In this document: piece by piece, positions 1 to 13,523 of the stretch
Position numbering within the stretch: position 1 is the stretch's first letter
How the letters are laid out: every line of letters begins with the position of its first letter
From: Psettodes erumei
Lineage: Eukaryota; Chordata; Actinopteri; Pleuronectiformes; Psettodidae
Direction of reading: 5' to 3'
Assembly (NCBI GenBank): GCA_016785225.1
Contig: JAFBJZ010000344.1
Coordinates: forward strand, 1,489,501 to 1,553,500
DNA length: 64,000 nucleotides
The notes under the pieces: model-generated
What the model was told of the DNA's origin: nothing
Database searches by the model: none
What the model saw: the letters and a program-made list of their open reading frames with translations, nothing else
Translations under genes and position numbers: made by a program

Positions 1-3000
1 ACAAGCGTGTAATTTGATGGTATGAGAGAAACCCCTTTCGCATGTCCAGCTGACCTGTTGTACACTGACTCACGACACACTCGTAATTAATTTGAATTAA
101 TCAGTTGGGAGATTATGTCGTTCATTTAATCAAAATTATTTTCATCCATTTAGTTTCATCGTTCATTCAGGAAACTTCCCAGGAATCATTCCAAAAACAG
201 ACATGTGAAATAAAGCATTACCTTGGATTTTTTAAATTATTTTTATACTGAAATAAGTACTACTTCATTGTAGTAGGTTGGTTGGCACTCCTAAAATATG
301 GTTGCTTGTAATTTTGGTGGCATGTACAAACCCAACCACCCTGGCATTTCGTAGCAGGTCACCCTGGGTAAGTAAAAACTGTCTGTGCTGGTGTGCTGTG
401 TGTGTGAGTGTCCCTGTGGTGTGTGCTGCAGCTGTCCCTTGGAATCTGAGGTCCGTGCATGCCCCATTACTACAAACACAGTGTCTCTTTGTACCCATCA
501 TCACACTACATGGTGCAGAACAGTGCCAGGAGAATGCCACACATGGGCATGGCCTCTTGCTCGTTTTACTGGTTCAAATCTCAAACGTGCAGAGATTGAC
601 ACCCCCCACACACACGCACACAAGATGGATGGACAGACAACCAGTCAAAGGGGTAATTAACCTGCCTTCCAGTCACAAATTAGGGCATTTAATTGGATAT
701 ATAATTTTCTTTCTGCATTCTCTCCACAGGATCGACAAGACCACAACCCAAAATCCATTTTGTTTCCTTGCAGAGATAAACTTCCTGCCTTGAGGGAGAC
801 AGCAAATCTTTATGACACACGTTATTTTTGTCCAAGCCAAAAAGACATGACAGTGATATTTATTATGTGCTTGGACCTACCTGCAGATATACTGAGGACT
901 TTAAACAGGGACTCTGAATTTTACTGAGGTCCCTTCAAATAGCAGAGCATTTTAGTCATAGCAGAGTAATCATGTCTTTGAGTTGTGGAGGGAGGGCGAA
1001 AGAAAGAGGGAGATGCTATCCTGCTCCTGCATAATCCAAATTTTCCCTCCAACACCAAAGAGTAGGAAAAACACCTAACACAAACTCTAACAGCAACAGC
1101 ATAGAAATGGATTTGATCAAAACACAACAGGCCACAATAATTGATTGTTATACAGTATGGGGCCACTGCCCTCAGGCTGATTATCTCATTAGACCCAAAA
1201 ATCTATAGGCCCGATATGTTGGTATTGATGCTATGTGTCCTCAATCCTGTCTGTGGCTCTTTCACCCTACTTTATTAAACACACATTCCGGTCATGTTTG
1301 AGATGCTGCGTATTCTTAAATGGGCTGTATTTAAAAAACTTGCAGACACTGTGTCTCTGTGGGCGGCACTCTCATGGAGGCGACTGGTCAGCAAAGTGGA
1401 ACATGTTAGCATTTCTTCTTTAGATCCACACTGTGAAGCAGCACAGTCTCCACCTTTTTAAAAGTCTGGTCATGTCATTTAACACCACCTCACTACTTCC
1501 TCTGCTCTCTCTGTGTGTCAACGTGTGTGTGTGTGTGTCTCTGTTAGTGGACAACGCCTCTGGCCATTTTGTCCTCCATTGTATCACACTTCCTGTGAAC
1601 CTCCAGAGGAATGCAAAGCTGACCCTTTTGAAATTATGGATGCTTTCAAAGAGTCATTACAGGAGATGAACATCTAAAATGGTGGGCCACAAAAATCCTC
1701 AGTGTCTGTCTGTAGGTGCTAAAACCCAAGAGTTTCATGAGTTATTCTTTGTTTGTACAAGGAAAAGTAGCTCTGAGGAATATTTGAGGACACCCTGCAA
1801 AATAAAACACAATTGTGTTGTTGCTATACACAGTAAAATCATATTGCTTTGAGGTTTTGGTGGAAACATGAGCATAAATGAGGCAACAGTGAGAGTACTC
1901 AAACTACCAGTTACACAATTGGAAACAGTCTGACTCTAAATTTACTCATCTGAGCTGTGTGTTAGAGCCAGTATAAAAATGTCTTTGTCAAAGGGAGGGA
2001 GGCAGGAAGGCAGCATCTGTGTGTGTGTGTGTGTGTGTGCGCACGCATGTTAACAGAGGGGGAGCTCTTAAAGGTACAACAACCATTTCTGTTGTTGAAA
2101 AAGTGAGTTGATCCAACTTTATGCAACTTTACAGATTTTGAATTCAGCAAAATACCTCCAGTACAAAGTTTAAAAACAGTAGATCATGAAACAATGGGCT
2201 GTTGATCACAGGACCCACCCCGCCACCCCAACCCTCCTACTTTTAGAACAAGATAAGATCCCCACACTGAAAGAGTCAGAAATTACACATTGCTTTTAGC
2301 TGTTTTGTCTGTGTAGTGGTTTTGTGTCTTTTTGCAGTTTTTTGTGTTACTTTCTACAGTCATTCTAATGCTCTTTGACGTTACTGTCCATCTCTCAGGG
2401 GGGCCCTGACCCCTTAGACAGTGCTGCCAAAGTGTTAGCATGTATCTTAGAAGTGACTAAATCAATTATTTTTGGAGAGCGGCGGATTTAGCTGAACAGT
2501 AGCTGAGCAAGAATCAATTATACCTAGCTCAACAGCTTTTAGAAGGGAAGGCTATTCAACAATATTAACTGGTATATAGGTTTAAGAGATTTTTATGTTA
2601 ATGGGCAAAAACTGATCTACCTACTGTGCTGTACTGTGCATATATATATACATATATATAATCTTTGCTACAGATTGATTCTTGAGAGTAATGCCAACAA
2701 CAGCATAAGCTGTCATTTAACACTGGGGTGGATCAGCAATATTATGTTGGCCGGACTGAAACATCAATTAATGGTCCTAATGACAATACAAGCCATTATG
2801 AGATTCAGTATACGCAATTTTTTTGTAACTGTCTGTACAATATGTCTCCCAGGTTGCAATTCATTTGCATAATTTGTATTTTCTGATTATTAGGTTTCTA
2901 CATCAAAGAGAAAAATCAAGAGGTTCATTTATTTACAGCTGGTCTAAGCAAAAATCAAGTAAGTAGGCTACATGAACTGAAATTGGAGTTCCAACTGAAG

Positions 3001-4730
3001 TTTTCCAGATGCTCCAGTCCCTGTGCTGTGCAAATGACTTCATCACACAGATTTTTGTCTTGCAAAGCTCTTTGTCCCCTGACTTTTTTACATATTGTAA
3101 AAATGAAGGCAAAGGCCCACTTATGTGCACTAACATTGTAAAAGCACTTGATAAGACCCACATAAAGCAACAACCAATGGGCAGCAAAAGCCAGCTGTCT
3201 GAAATCAGATCACAGATTTTTAAACATTGCACTATGTTTGTACTGTAAACCAGCAAAAGCATTAGTGAAAGGCTGGTTAATTTACAGAACCCACAAGCCC
3301 TGCTGCTGATATGCCAAACAAGCCAGGCATGCAAACACACTCTGTCAGGTGCCATGTCCAGATAATGTAGTTGGACAACAGGTTTTGGTGGTGAGTGTGC
3401 AGATGTAATGATAATTCCATGCAAAATTCTGCACGTAGCACATGTCTCTGTGGATGTACTGTATGTCGATGAATGGGAACCAGAATCAATGGCAGAAAAA
3501 CCTGTTGCCAGGAACAGCAGGTCTAGGAACTGCCTGCATGGATCTTCATAAAGTACCAGATGACAATGTGTTGGAGAAAAGAGCTGGGAAATATATTTTT
3601 ATATTTTCCCATTCTGGGGGCTGAGAGCCCCACAAGGGCTCACAAGATAAACTGAAGTGATTGAGAGATGATTAACAGCAATCGAAAGAAAATTACTTTT
3701 ATAGATATGCAAAAAGTGGAGATAGCTACTAAACAAAGCCACCTCAAGATCTATAATTGATGTATTTTACACTGGGTTGGTATGAAATTAGCTCGAGTTG
3801 TTATGGCTTGCATGTCAGAGCACACAATGTGGGCTGAAGGCTGTTTCAACTGTCATAGTTTAGATAACTGATTATATAAGGAGAGATGTGGCACCTTCTT
3901 GAACCGAAGACCAAACAACAAGATGTTTGACTCTCTGTCTAGCGCTCTGTCTCTTTTTCTATCTCTTTTTGTTTCTTTTTGTTCCTCTTGCGTGTGTTAA
4001 AATCTGTTGATTACACTGGGCTTCGATGATAGGTAAGTTAAAGGGACAGGATGTGACCGGATGCATGTCGCAGTAGTGGACTGTGTGGGAAAGAATGAGA
4101 CAGAATAGCAGACAAGGTCATCTGATACGGCAGGATTGGTGAGGAATGTAACTGATAGGGTTGGAAGGAGCGAGATGGATTCCTCTCTGTGGCTCTCACA
4201 TCCATGGATGGCTTCCTCATTCACACAATACACAATAGATGGGGACAAGGTGCGCTGCTCTCAAGTGGTATCCTGTTCTCAGGGAAACGCTGACGATGTG
4301 CTTCCCATGTATTCCTGTTTCGCAATGGTTTGGCTTCTGATGCCAGGGTTGGTTTTCAGATCAAATTATGTCGTGGCCAGCAGGCAAGCATGATCTACCT
4401 AGTTCCCCTTTGACATCTTTAAAAAGTAAGACGCAAGGCAAAAAACGGGCTATTGGTTGATTGGTAGTTATTTGTTTAGAGTGAATAGTCCAGAAATCTT
4501 TGCATGTTGGAGCAGGTCATGCTGCATTCAAGGGAATTTCCAAACGTTCACAGCAAACAGACTTCAGACATGAGTCACAAGAGATGAATCTGTCAGGTGT
4601 GCAAAGATGACAAAACAGATGTAAAGTGCGAGGCGTATCTCGAGCAGGTTTTGTTGTGTTGTCTTCAGTATGTGACTAAGGGGAGATGAAAGTAACCAGT
4701 CCCATTCTGTGACCTAGTTTGGGTCTAAAA
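1..4730. other. Intergenic, no gene supported
   Basis: No open reading frame here has flanking splice signals together with a recognisable protein family. The longest frame (278-793, plus) is low-information and runs through simple sequence. Visible content is AT-rich unique sequence, a short (TG)n at about 1526-1540, a longer (GT)n at about 2020-2040, an AT-rich dinucleotide patch at about 2639-2662, and a pyrimidine-rich stretch at about 3930-3985. It is either the distal flank of aire or intronic DNA of a gene beginning outside the window; I cannot tell which. Confidence 0.6.
2019..2040. repeat. (GT)n microsatellite
   Basis: A dinucleotide run of about ten GT units in intergenic DNA. It generates a spurious minus-strand frame rich in His-Thr. 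Confidence 0.9.
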
Positions 4731-4734
4731 CCTT

Positions 4735-5030
4735 AAACAAATACTTCAAAATCTTGGGAAATATACTTACTCACTTTCTTTACCCAGGCTGGAATGAAAA
4801 AAAACAGACAAAATCCTTCAAACCCCTTCAGCTGCCAATATTAGCATTAGACGAGCTGTTTCCTCCTGTTTCTGATCTTTATACTAAACTAACTGTCAGC
4901 TTAGCATAAAGTTAGGTAAACAGTAGCTTCATTCTTACCATACAAGCATATGTAATATGAGTGGTAAAAGTCTTCCCAACTCTCATCAGGAATAAGACCA
5001 TTTTCCAAGCTTCAAACTATTCCTTAACTT
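4735..5030. mobile_element. Decayed MITE-like inverted-repeat element
   Basis: The left end reads as a TTGGGAAATATACTTACTCA-type head (from about 4755). The right end, read on the minus strand from about 5028, gives a similar head beginning AATAGTTTGAAGCTTGG. The interior contains an AGCTTAGCATAAAG segment at about 4897-4910 and, on the minus strand, a block resembling GAAACAGGAGGAAACAGC. This pattern of inverted heads around a 'gcttagcataaag ... ggaaacag' core matches a short repeat I recall as abundant in percomorph fish. No transposase is present, so it would be a non-autonomous, degraded copy. Family assignment is from memory. Confidence 0.5.
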
Positions 5031-6230
5031 GACATGTAATATTACAGTGTACCAATGAGAACATCTCACTATAATAGTGAATATTTCAATTAAGTGAATA
5101 TCATGATTTCAAATTCAGTTTTGAACTGCTTCAACTAACACTAGCTGTGATATTCAGGTGTGTTTTCAAAGAGACCACATGCGCCCAACCCTCCCTGTCT
5201 GCAGATCTGGAAAATCCACATTTTTCGCCCTCAGTCCTGATATCTGAGAATACGTCTTGTGTTATTGTCCTGTTGCTGGTGGAAGACAGTGTTCCCAGAA
5301 TTCAAAAGTGAAATGAAGCCAACGAGAAAAAAGAAAACCAGTACAACTTAACTGCACTCTTTAACTTTGTCAATTGTAATTACAAGTCACATAAGCAACA
5401 GAGAGGGGATAGCAAACTAAGTAATTGTAGCAGATATGCAACATAGATGCCTGGATGTTAGATACTGAACAATGCATGACAATACAGCCTTTTGTTCTGC
5501 TTTCTCAGACTTAAAAATACCCTGTGATACTGGTGACCCATGCCCTTAATCTCTTATTGAGCAGTTGTTGTAAATATGACATTTTATGGGCAAAGATCCA
5601 AAACAAAGAAACCAGAAATCTGTCCAACCTGTTGAACCAATAGTTGAATAAGTGAGTCACAACAGAGTTAATAGGAATTTTGTGTTGTTGGGCAATAAAG
5701 CCCTTACATGTTGCACTTTTAACATATGAGGTTAAAATGGCAATTTTGCCATGGCAACTTTACTTTTTTCATCTAAAAAAAATTGAATTGAATAGTTAGC
5801 CTCTGCTATCAGACAAATTACTCACACAGCACTGAGGGCAAATAGCTGAGAGTCACTGGAATGATGTTCCCTTTTCCATTTTCTTCCTATCCCCTTATTT
5901 CTCCTGCCTCTTTTCTTTCACTTCCCTTTAAGTTCACTAAAAACTACATGTGCAGTTTCTCTTAAGTTAACTACATTTCTGGCATTTGAAAAGAATCATG
6001 ACAGGTCAAGTGTCAAGTCATAAAGTTGTACAACATAAACTACCTGCCATAGGCTGCTAACAGCCACATGGTTTATTACTTTGTGGAGAAACTAATACTG
6101 CAGTTTCTAGTGGGGTAATAGCCTATATTAATCAATCTCTCAGCCAAACGAAACATCACTGATCTGAAGCACAGCACTGAGGCCCTTTATAAATACCAAC
6201 CAAAGCTGCCTTTTATAAGTGTGAAAACAT
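5031..6230. other. Intergenic, nothing recognised
   Basis: AT-rich unique sequence without a long frame, splice-flanked coding block or simple repeat beyond short homopolymers. Confidence 0.6.
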
Positions 6231-6239
6231 TACGCAGTC

Positions 6240-6560
6240 TTCTGCCCCGGAGACAACATGCCTACCCCAGATGAATGACACAGCAACACCCTGTCCTAAA
6301 ACAGCCTTCCACCCCAACGGTCCGCTGCCATCCTGGGAGGTCACCAGAATGCCAGTCATTCATTCAGGCCCCAGCATGTGTGCCCCCAGCAAATAGCTGT
6401 GCTCCTCTGCTGCTGAGGCTGCACATAGCATGTGATCTGATGGCTGGCTTTGGCTGACGGCACCGTGGAAAGAGAGCGATAGAGGGAGGGCCCTGTGTCT
6501 CTATACGAGCGCTGAAAATGTACCAGGGGCTTTCCATGGTCCAGAAGTAATGAGGGGAAT
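6240..6560. other. Complex GC-balanced island, candidate conserved non-coding element
   Basis: A 320-bp stretch of non-repetitive, GC-balanced sequence stands out from AT-rich surroundings. It has open frames on both strands (about 60 aa plus, 148 aa minus), but neither carries a family motif or splice flanks I trust. It could be an enhancer or a lone exon of an unrecognised transcript. This rests on base composition and complexity only. Confidence 0.25.
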
Positions 6561-8960
6561 GTGGGCTGGGATGATGAGTGGGGGGGGGTATGTGTGAGGG
6601 TTCAGTGAGGGGTGAGAAGAGAGGGTGAGCAGGTAGGTGATGGATGTAGTAGATGGGACTTTGATGTGATGAAAGGATGGAAATTTGTTGGAGACTGATT
6701 TGAGCTTTTAACTCTACAGCAAATGAAGCAGTGAGTGTGATTAACATGGTATAGTTTACAATATTACCAAAGATTATACAGATGTATTTCCAACAGCATG
6801 ATATATGCAAAACAGAAAATCAAACACTGAACTGAATCTTTGGGGTAATATGTTGATTTTACAACAGAGAATTACAAATAACTTTGACCTTTACTTCACT
6901 TAATTTAAAGGTTGCTTCTTGCCTATAGTTACTGAAGTAACTGAACTATGCTAGTTCAATCTAGCAAATCTAATCTTCCATTATTAATGGGGGGAGTCAA
7001 TTTTCTTATCTGGGTTCATAGCATGAACAAGTCAAAAAGTCAAAAGTTGAACAATTTTTTTTTCTAATGAGGGTGTTTGCATTTAATCATAAATAAAAAT
7101 GCATTTGATCTATAAATACTGATCAAGTTTATATTATGATTATTTATTTCATAGTTGTTTAACTTATTTCACTCCTAAAACTGTCAAACTTATATTGTGC
7201 AATAATGCAATGTTTCTTCAGTTCCATTGTGTAATACCCCACCATTGTTGAGTAAGATTACACACTAAGAACTCTTTATATTCAGTGGATATACATGTAT
7301 TTTGTATACATGGGTTATAGAAAGATTAAAAAGACTTTTCCTACCATATACCACATTATATTTAATATTTCTTGTTTTAAAATTAGTCCTGTTCGCTCAT
7401 CTTATTATTATCATACCACCTGAGCTCAATTTACTCACTCTTTTATTTATTTCAATGTGCCTTTTGAAAATACTTTGGAATCACAAGTGCTATATGAATA
7501 AACCTTATATATTTTTAGAGGGTAACTTCACCAAGCTTCATCTATTTGTTTATGTATTTATTGGGATTTCAGCCTCAGAAACAGCTGCCACTCCAAAACA
7601 AAAGAAGTGAATAGAATGGTGCTGCTTCATGCTGCTCAAAGTGTAAAACATAACCAGGAAGATCAGGAAGCAGGCACCTTCTCTAGATGACAACTTCATT
7701 AATAACACATACCATGGCATTTTTTTCAAATAGTCACCTCCCTCTGTTGCAGCTTGTTTTTGTGCTTGACTTGCTGTAATCCTATTGCGTAAATCAAACA
7801 CTTTCTAAAAGTGCCAACTGGAAAAATCCATTATCTGACGGATCACTTCCAGCTTTGGTGTTACTACCAGTAAGCGATGATGATTCAGCTATAAGACATG
7901 TTAATTGTTGCAACTCAAGGCCTGGATGTCTCTGCTGACACAAAGACTTTATTGTGTTGACTAAAAGAAGGTCATTGTTTTATTTTACACAGACTGTCTA
8001 TTTTTAAGGCAGGGGAAGGAGAAGCCAGGGGGAAAATATCTATTCTCAGATCAGTTCAAATAGCCAAGCATAAGAAATGGAGGTCGGGGAATCATTTGAA
8101 TCACTTTAAAGTTGATGAAAAGTCATATTGTGCTTTCACCCGTATTGATAAAGCTGTCAGTGAATCAGCTGTCTGCATTGTGCATTTCATGTTCTTTGAG
8201 AACAAGCAGAATCAGTAACATGTTTTTTGATGCTGATGCTTACATATCTCTCTAGTATCTGCTTGTTTAGAGCATCTGTCACAGATCTGTGTGATCATTC
8301 AACCAAAAACAACTTAAATCGTATCTCAACCCAACTCACCCAAACTTGGAAAATGACTTTGAAATGTTGAAAATGTCAAGATATTCTTCAGACCTGCTTA
8401 GAACTTGACACTTAGGATAAGATTTTTATGATCAGCCTCAGAGTTATCTGGTCTGGTTACATTACATTTGTGACACTTACTTGAACTTATTAAAAAAATC
8501 CATTTAACCACAGTTTTCCAAACACACCATGTGATTCTGCAGCCACTTTGTGTCTTTGTTGATGTTTTCACACGGGGCTACTTGGGGGCAATTGTGATAA
8601 GCTGTAAGCATTAAACCGGTATATCACTTTACAAAGCTAATATAGAAAACTGGCATGCAAACATTTGCCACATTATCAATAATTTGGAGTCATGTTTTTG
8701 GACACCTGATGAAAGTAAGTCCAATATTTTCTCTGTTTAAGCTCTGTTTTTGTCTCCACCAACTCCAACAGCTTGTAGGGCCTAATGTTAGACAATACAA
8801 GTTATTTATAAGTACCTATCCCACTATAACACACATTACTGAGACACTTTGCTGATTTTAAGACTCTTTTCTACTTGTAGCATTGATGCGCATATGCTAG
8901 CAAAGTCTATACGCTATAAAATTAAATGATCAAATTAGATTTCAGTATGAAACAAACAGC
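6561..8960. other. Intergenic, nothing recognised
   Basis: AT-rich unique sequence. A G-run lies at about 6582-6589. Frames of 66-102 aa occur but are leucine/isoleucine-rich, low-information readings of AT-rich DNA without family motifs. Confidence 0.6.
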
Positions 8961-8969
8961 AAAGAGAAA

Positions 8970-9265
8970 ATGCAGAGGAATGCTGAGCAACTTCTATCCT
9001 TCATCCACCCCGACCCCCCTTATAATTCTTGCTCGGGACAGGGCAGTTATCACAGGAGACCCCGTTTAGCTCTGCTGTCCCAAAGCAAAGAATGCAAACA
9101 CCCGAGAAGCTCTTCCAAGAATCCCGAGTTGAGGACTTTTCTGGAATGTCCTAATGAGCCTTCTCCGCTGTGTTTACAGTTTCAGATGGATGGCAACCCT
9201 GCAATCTGCCCTGCCAGCGTATCATTATCTGGCCTCCTCAGGGGACATGCAGGGGAACGGTGAGA
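8970..9265 (+). other. Complex island with an exon-like block (unproven)
   Basis: GC-balanced unique sequence with a 97-codon plus-strand frame (8970-9263). Inside it, about 9180-9260 is preceded by a pyrimidine/TTTACAG acceptor-like sequence and followed by G|GTGAGA, a good donor. The 27-residue reading has no family I recognise. The same DNA contains TAATGAG-, TGTTTAC- and TTATCTGG-type words typical of developmental enhancers, so a conserved non-coding element is at least as likely as an exon. Confidence 0.25.
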
Positions 9266-9269
9266 GTTA

Positions 9270-12200
9270 GAGGACTTCTCTTCTCCCTAACCAGACATTT
9301 AGATACTTGTCTTCAAACCGTATTACTTGAAAAAGCAAGAGCAAGACAGAGACGACTGTCAACCACAGACACTGACTTCATGGCTTTTAATAAATTGCTG
9401 TAAAACACTTCAAATTAGGGAGATGTTCAGACAAATAGCTGGATGCTGGGGAGCCTGTCTTGTCAGATTAATCTCATTTTGTTGAGGTTACTCATCATGA
9501 TGGGTCTTAGCTGCATGGTGAATAAGGAAGGGCATCGATTCAGTGGAAAGTGGAGTAGTGACCATTGTTTTTGACTTGAGCCTGGTGTCATGTTACAGAG
9601 GTGTGAGCAGAGAGGAAGGAGTAAACGTTCCTTGGCAGTATGGGAGAAGCATGCAACACAGCTGTGTTGGTGGTGGCGATGATGTGTGTGTTTGTTGGCA
9701 GGGTGTTCACCCACAGCTAACAGTATGTACTGATCTACTTCAGTGCGATCAAAAACACAAATATGATCTCAGACTTTATTGACCTCAGACTTCTCTTATG
9801 TAACACAGGAATGTTGGAACTGGACGGTCTTGCTAAAATCACAGCATAACAGAGGCTTTAACAGAAGTTACAGTCTAAAAAATATTACTGTAACTCTTCT
9901 CAGATATACAGCAGTAATACCTTCAAAATACTGTAATGAAATATATTTTGATTAAAAACCTTTGAAGTCAGGTTTAGTCCAGAATGGAAGGCTTTTACTC
10001 TTTTCTCCCATAGCTTGATTGCTTGTTTATTTAGTTCCTTATCGGCAATGTGAAAGATTTATTCAGATCCTTTTATCATCAAAGTACAAATGACAAGTAA
10101 AAATCCTACAAAACTGTATTTAAGTGTGAACTTCAAAATGCACTTGAAGTAGCAAAAGGTAAAAATACCTGCCATGTAGATTTGCCCTTCTCAGAAAGTT
10201 AAAACAATATTTGTGTTTTATTATTGTCCTTTATTACTGATGAAATGCAGCATTTAAATCTGTAGCTAATCAAGACAACATTTTTTTCACTAATTTATAT
10301 ACTGTTGGGTCTACAACGAGTGATGAATGATCAAGTATAAAGTAGCATTGCTTTGCATCATTGCCCATTTGCTACTGTGACAACAACATCATTACTATGC
10401 TCCTGTGTATTTTTAATATGAATGTTGTTCATTTGTAAAGTTTAAAAAAAACAGTAAGATTGTCCGATGTGTGAGAATTGTGTTTAACTATAACCTGTAA
10501 ATCCTTAAAAGAACATCATTCCTTGAATAAAAGCAAATAAAACTTTAGTTATAATGGTGGAAACATTTCCACTATTATAACTATTATTTCAGTGTCATGT
10601 GCTGTTGTTACTCAGTGGTTTAAAGAAGTAACATTTTGTGTTCTGAAACTTCATGGCAAGATAATGGCTGGGCCCCTTGCAATTTCCTGCCGGCAACAAT
10701 AGTCTGAAAAGAGAGTGAGGGGTCCCGACTGGAAGTTGTGCTGTCTTCACTTCTTTTAGAAACCTTCAGACCATCAGTGGCCCAGCAAGAAAACACAGTG
10801 CAAAGCCGCCCACAGTTATCAAGTGCCAAAAAATGTGAGGAGAGGATGCCCAAAGCGTGGGAATTTCACCTATCATATTTTCCCTTTGAATTCCAGGCCT
10901 GTGACCTTCAAGTCGTAACAGGATGTGTGTGTATGTTCGAGGAATTTACTCACACTGAAAACACTGAAAAAGTCAGTGTTATTATTAATTTGTTTCCTTC
11001 TTGCTCACACCTTGCTCACAAAACCTGAACATGTCACTAAACTACTTAATTAGTGAGCTGTAGAGGCCCTGGTGGATGGATTTTATTAACTTCTGAGAGA
11101 GCCAAGCTAACTATTTCCCCCAGTTTCCAGTCTTTGTGCGTCATGTTTACTGTACAGTAGATGCAAGAAAAGTGAAAATGTCCAACAGTGCCTTTAAAAC
11201 CACATTTAAACAACATGATACTCACACATTTGATGAACTATGTGACATCTCTATCTTATCAGATATCACACAGGAATGTGGTGTAGCAGGAAATAAAGAA
11301 TACAAGATTGAAGAAAAGATATGATGCAACAGAGGTGATGAGCAGGAATCAGGCCAACAACATGGTACTATTTATCAGTAAACTGTTACTGTATATACAA
11401 TATTTTGAACAAGTAATGTGCCCAAATGTCAGGTGACACATATTTTTGTATAGTGATCACACTACATTTTATTTTGAATCATTTACTAGGTATTATTAGT
11501 GTCTAAAGGGATATTTTACTACAGTAAAATTAGAAATGCAAGAATGTAGGAAACTTCTATTGCAAATAAAAGCCCTACATTCATGTGAAACATACATTGA
11601 TCACATATTACAGTGCTAACTTGGGAATCATGGGCCAATAAAATACTGTACAACTGATTGTTAACTGTATCATTCTCAGATGGGCACCACCTAGTGGTAA
11701 GAGGTTGTTTGCTTTTCCATTTTTTGAAAACAGAGGGAGCTCTTCAGATGTTTTATCAGTTTTTCCATTTGGTCTCTGATGTGGTATGCAACTAGAAACA
11801 GAAGAAAGCTCTGCAAGAGTAAAGCAGGAGTCATGATAGATGTGTGTACATTTCTGGAAACAAAGTAAGCATATTTTTATGCAGAATGGACTGGAGAATG
11901 AGAAAAATCCTTAAGGCTATAATTTGGACACAAATTAAGACAGGTAGACAGGCACTACAGTGCAGCAGTGCTAACTTGCAGCCATTCACATGCTTTGACA
12001 TTTGTTATTCTTGTTGTATGAAATAGTTATTGATTGTTCTAGATAGAGAGTGCTGTCTCTTTATCATTGATGTTGCTTTCCCTGCAAGGACACAGAGCCC
12101 TCAAGTATGCAGGATGTTTCATGAACCATTTAGAAAGTGGACTGATAAATAAACAGAGACACACATGCACAGATACACACACTGGAACAAGCATGTTTCT

Positions 12201-13523
12201 CATCCTCTTGTTTTGGGCCTGTAGGAGCTGGGAGCCATGGCAACCAAATACCGAGGGGAGAAAAATCTGTGCGCTGCCTGGCCAAGCTCCATCCCTCTGG
12301 CAGTCATGCTCAAACTCTCGAATCCCATGACAAAAACAACATTCCTCATCTAAGTGATAGTCTTCAAGGAATTCCTGTTAAACAGAGGCATTTTTCAGTG
12401 TGCATGCCTCATTGTATTGAAACCATCTGTTGTAACGTGTGAATGTGAATACTTGCAGAGAGACAAACTATGTGCACACATGTGGAGGTTTGCATTGTCT
12501 TGTTTTACCACTGTACTGTACATATGAACATTTGTGGATATTTGCTCATGTCATGAGATACTGTTCTCGTCTAATATTAGTGTGTCTTAGAGGGACTCAC
12601 CCGCATCATCGCCCTGCTCAGCCTCCAGAGAGAACCTTCACTGAATCCCTGAAGGTTTAAACACAATATTACTCACACAGAAACACAAGTAAAACATGAA
12701 AATACATTAAAAACAAATACAGGGTCACAGTAATGAAATAATGACGAAGTTATTGAATTTATTTCAGTGCCCTGCCAACACCCCTCCATACATCCATGCT
12801 GACTGATGTGCAGATAAAATGTAAAATAGTATGGACTGCAGATTATTGGCTGCTGGATGGGTGCTCCACTTTCACAAAGTCCTTTGTTTACAGATGACTT
12901 TCAACTAAAAAGAAGGTATAAACATTACAGCAAAGCTGGATTGTGAACAAGCAAGTTACTCCAGAACCTCAGGGGATCTAAAAGCCCAAGGTTTACTAAA
13001 TGCCAGTTGGTTTGGTAATTTGATTAATGCCAATTTGTATTACTTAAGTACAATATGAGCTAAAGCATGTCTTACAATAATTAACAAATTTTACGTCCAT
13101 GTGTTGTTGTAGACATGGAAAATTTCTAGAAAGTAACACAAATGAAGTATTATCTCAGCTCAGGCCTGCTGATTTTTCGGGGCTCAATGGTACCATGGAG
13201 ACAACTGGCCCTGTAACTGGTTAATCTGACCATGCATTGCACTACAATGGACAATCTGTAGCTTACATCAGAAACAGTGGTTTTGATTTGAGAGTGATTA
13301 AGTTTGTGTCACAGTGGTATATTTGACTAAAACAAGTAAAACAATCTGTGAATATGGACTGCACTCTTTAAAAATCAAAAGTTTAATTTCTTCACCACTG
13401 TACATTTATTTCACTTGCAGTAAGACAGAATCAGCGAATTTTTACTTGGCTCTACAGACTGTGTGTGTAGGTATGTTTTTTTTATCGAACACTGATTTAC
13501 AATATTATCCAGACTAAGACAGT
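9270..13523. other. Intergenic flank downstream of aire
   Basis: Mostly AT-rich unique DNA. Two denser islands are noted: about 10640-10930 and about 12190-12330, the second containing AGCCATGGCAACC, an imperfect X-box-like palindrome. A CACCTAGTGG word (about 11686-11697) partly resembles a CTCF core. None of these is more than a candidate regulatory sequence. No coding exon could be supported. Confidence 0.5.
13405..13410 (-). terminator. Candidate aire poly(A) signal (AATAAA)
   Basis: TTTATT on the plus strand is AATAAA on the aire transcript, about 115 bases past the aire stop codon. It is the nearest canonical hexamer downstream of the gene. Confidence 0.5.

Noticed and set aside
278..793. 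171-codon plus-strand frame
   Set aside because: No family motif, crosses CA-rich simple sequence, and both strands are open over part of it. Consistent with chance.
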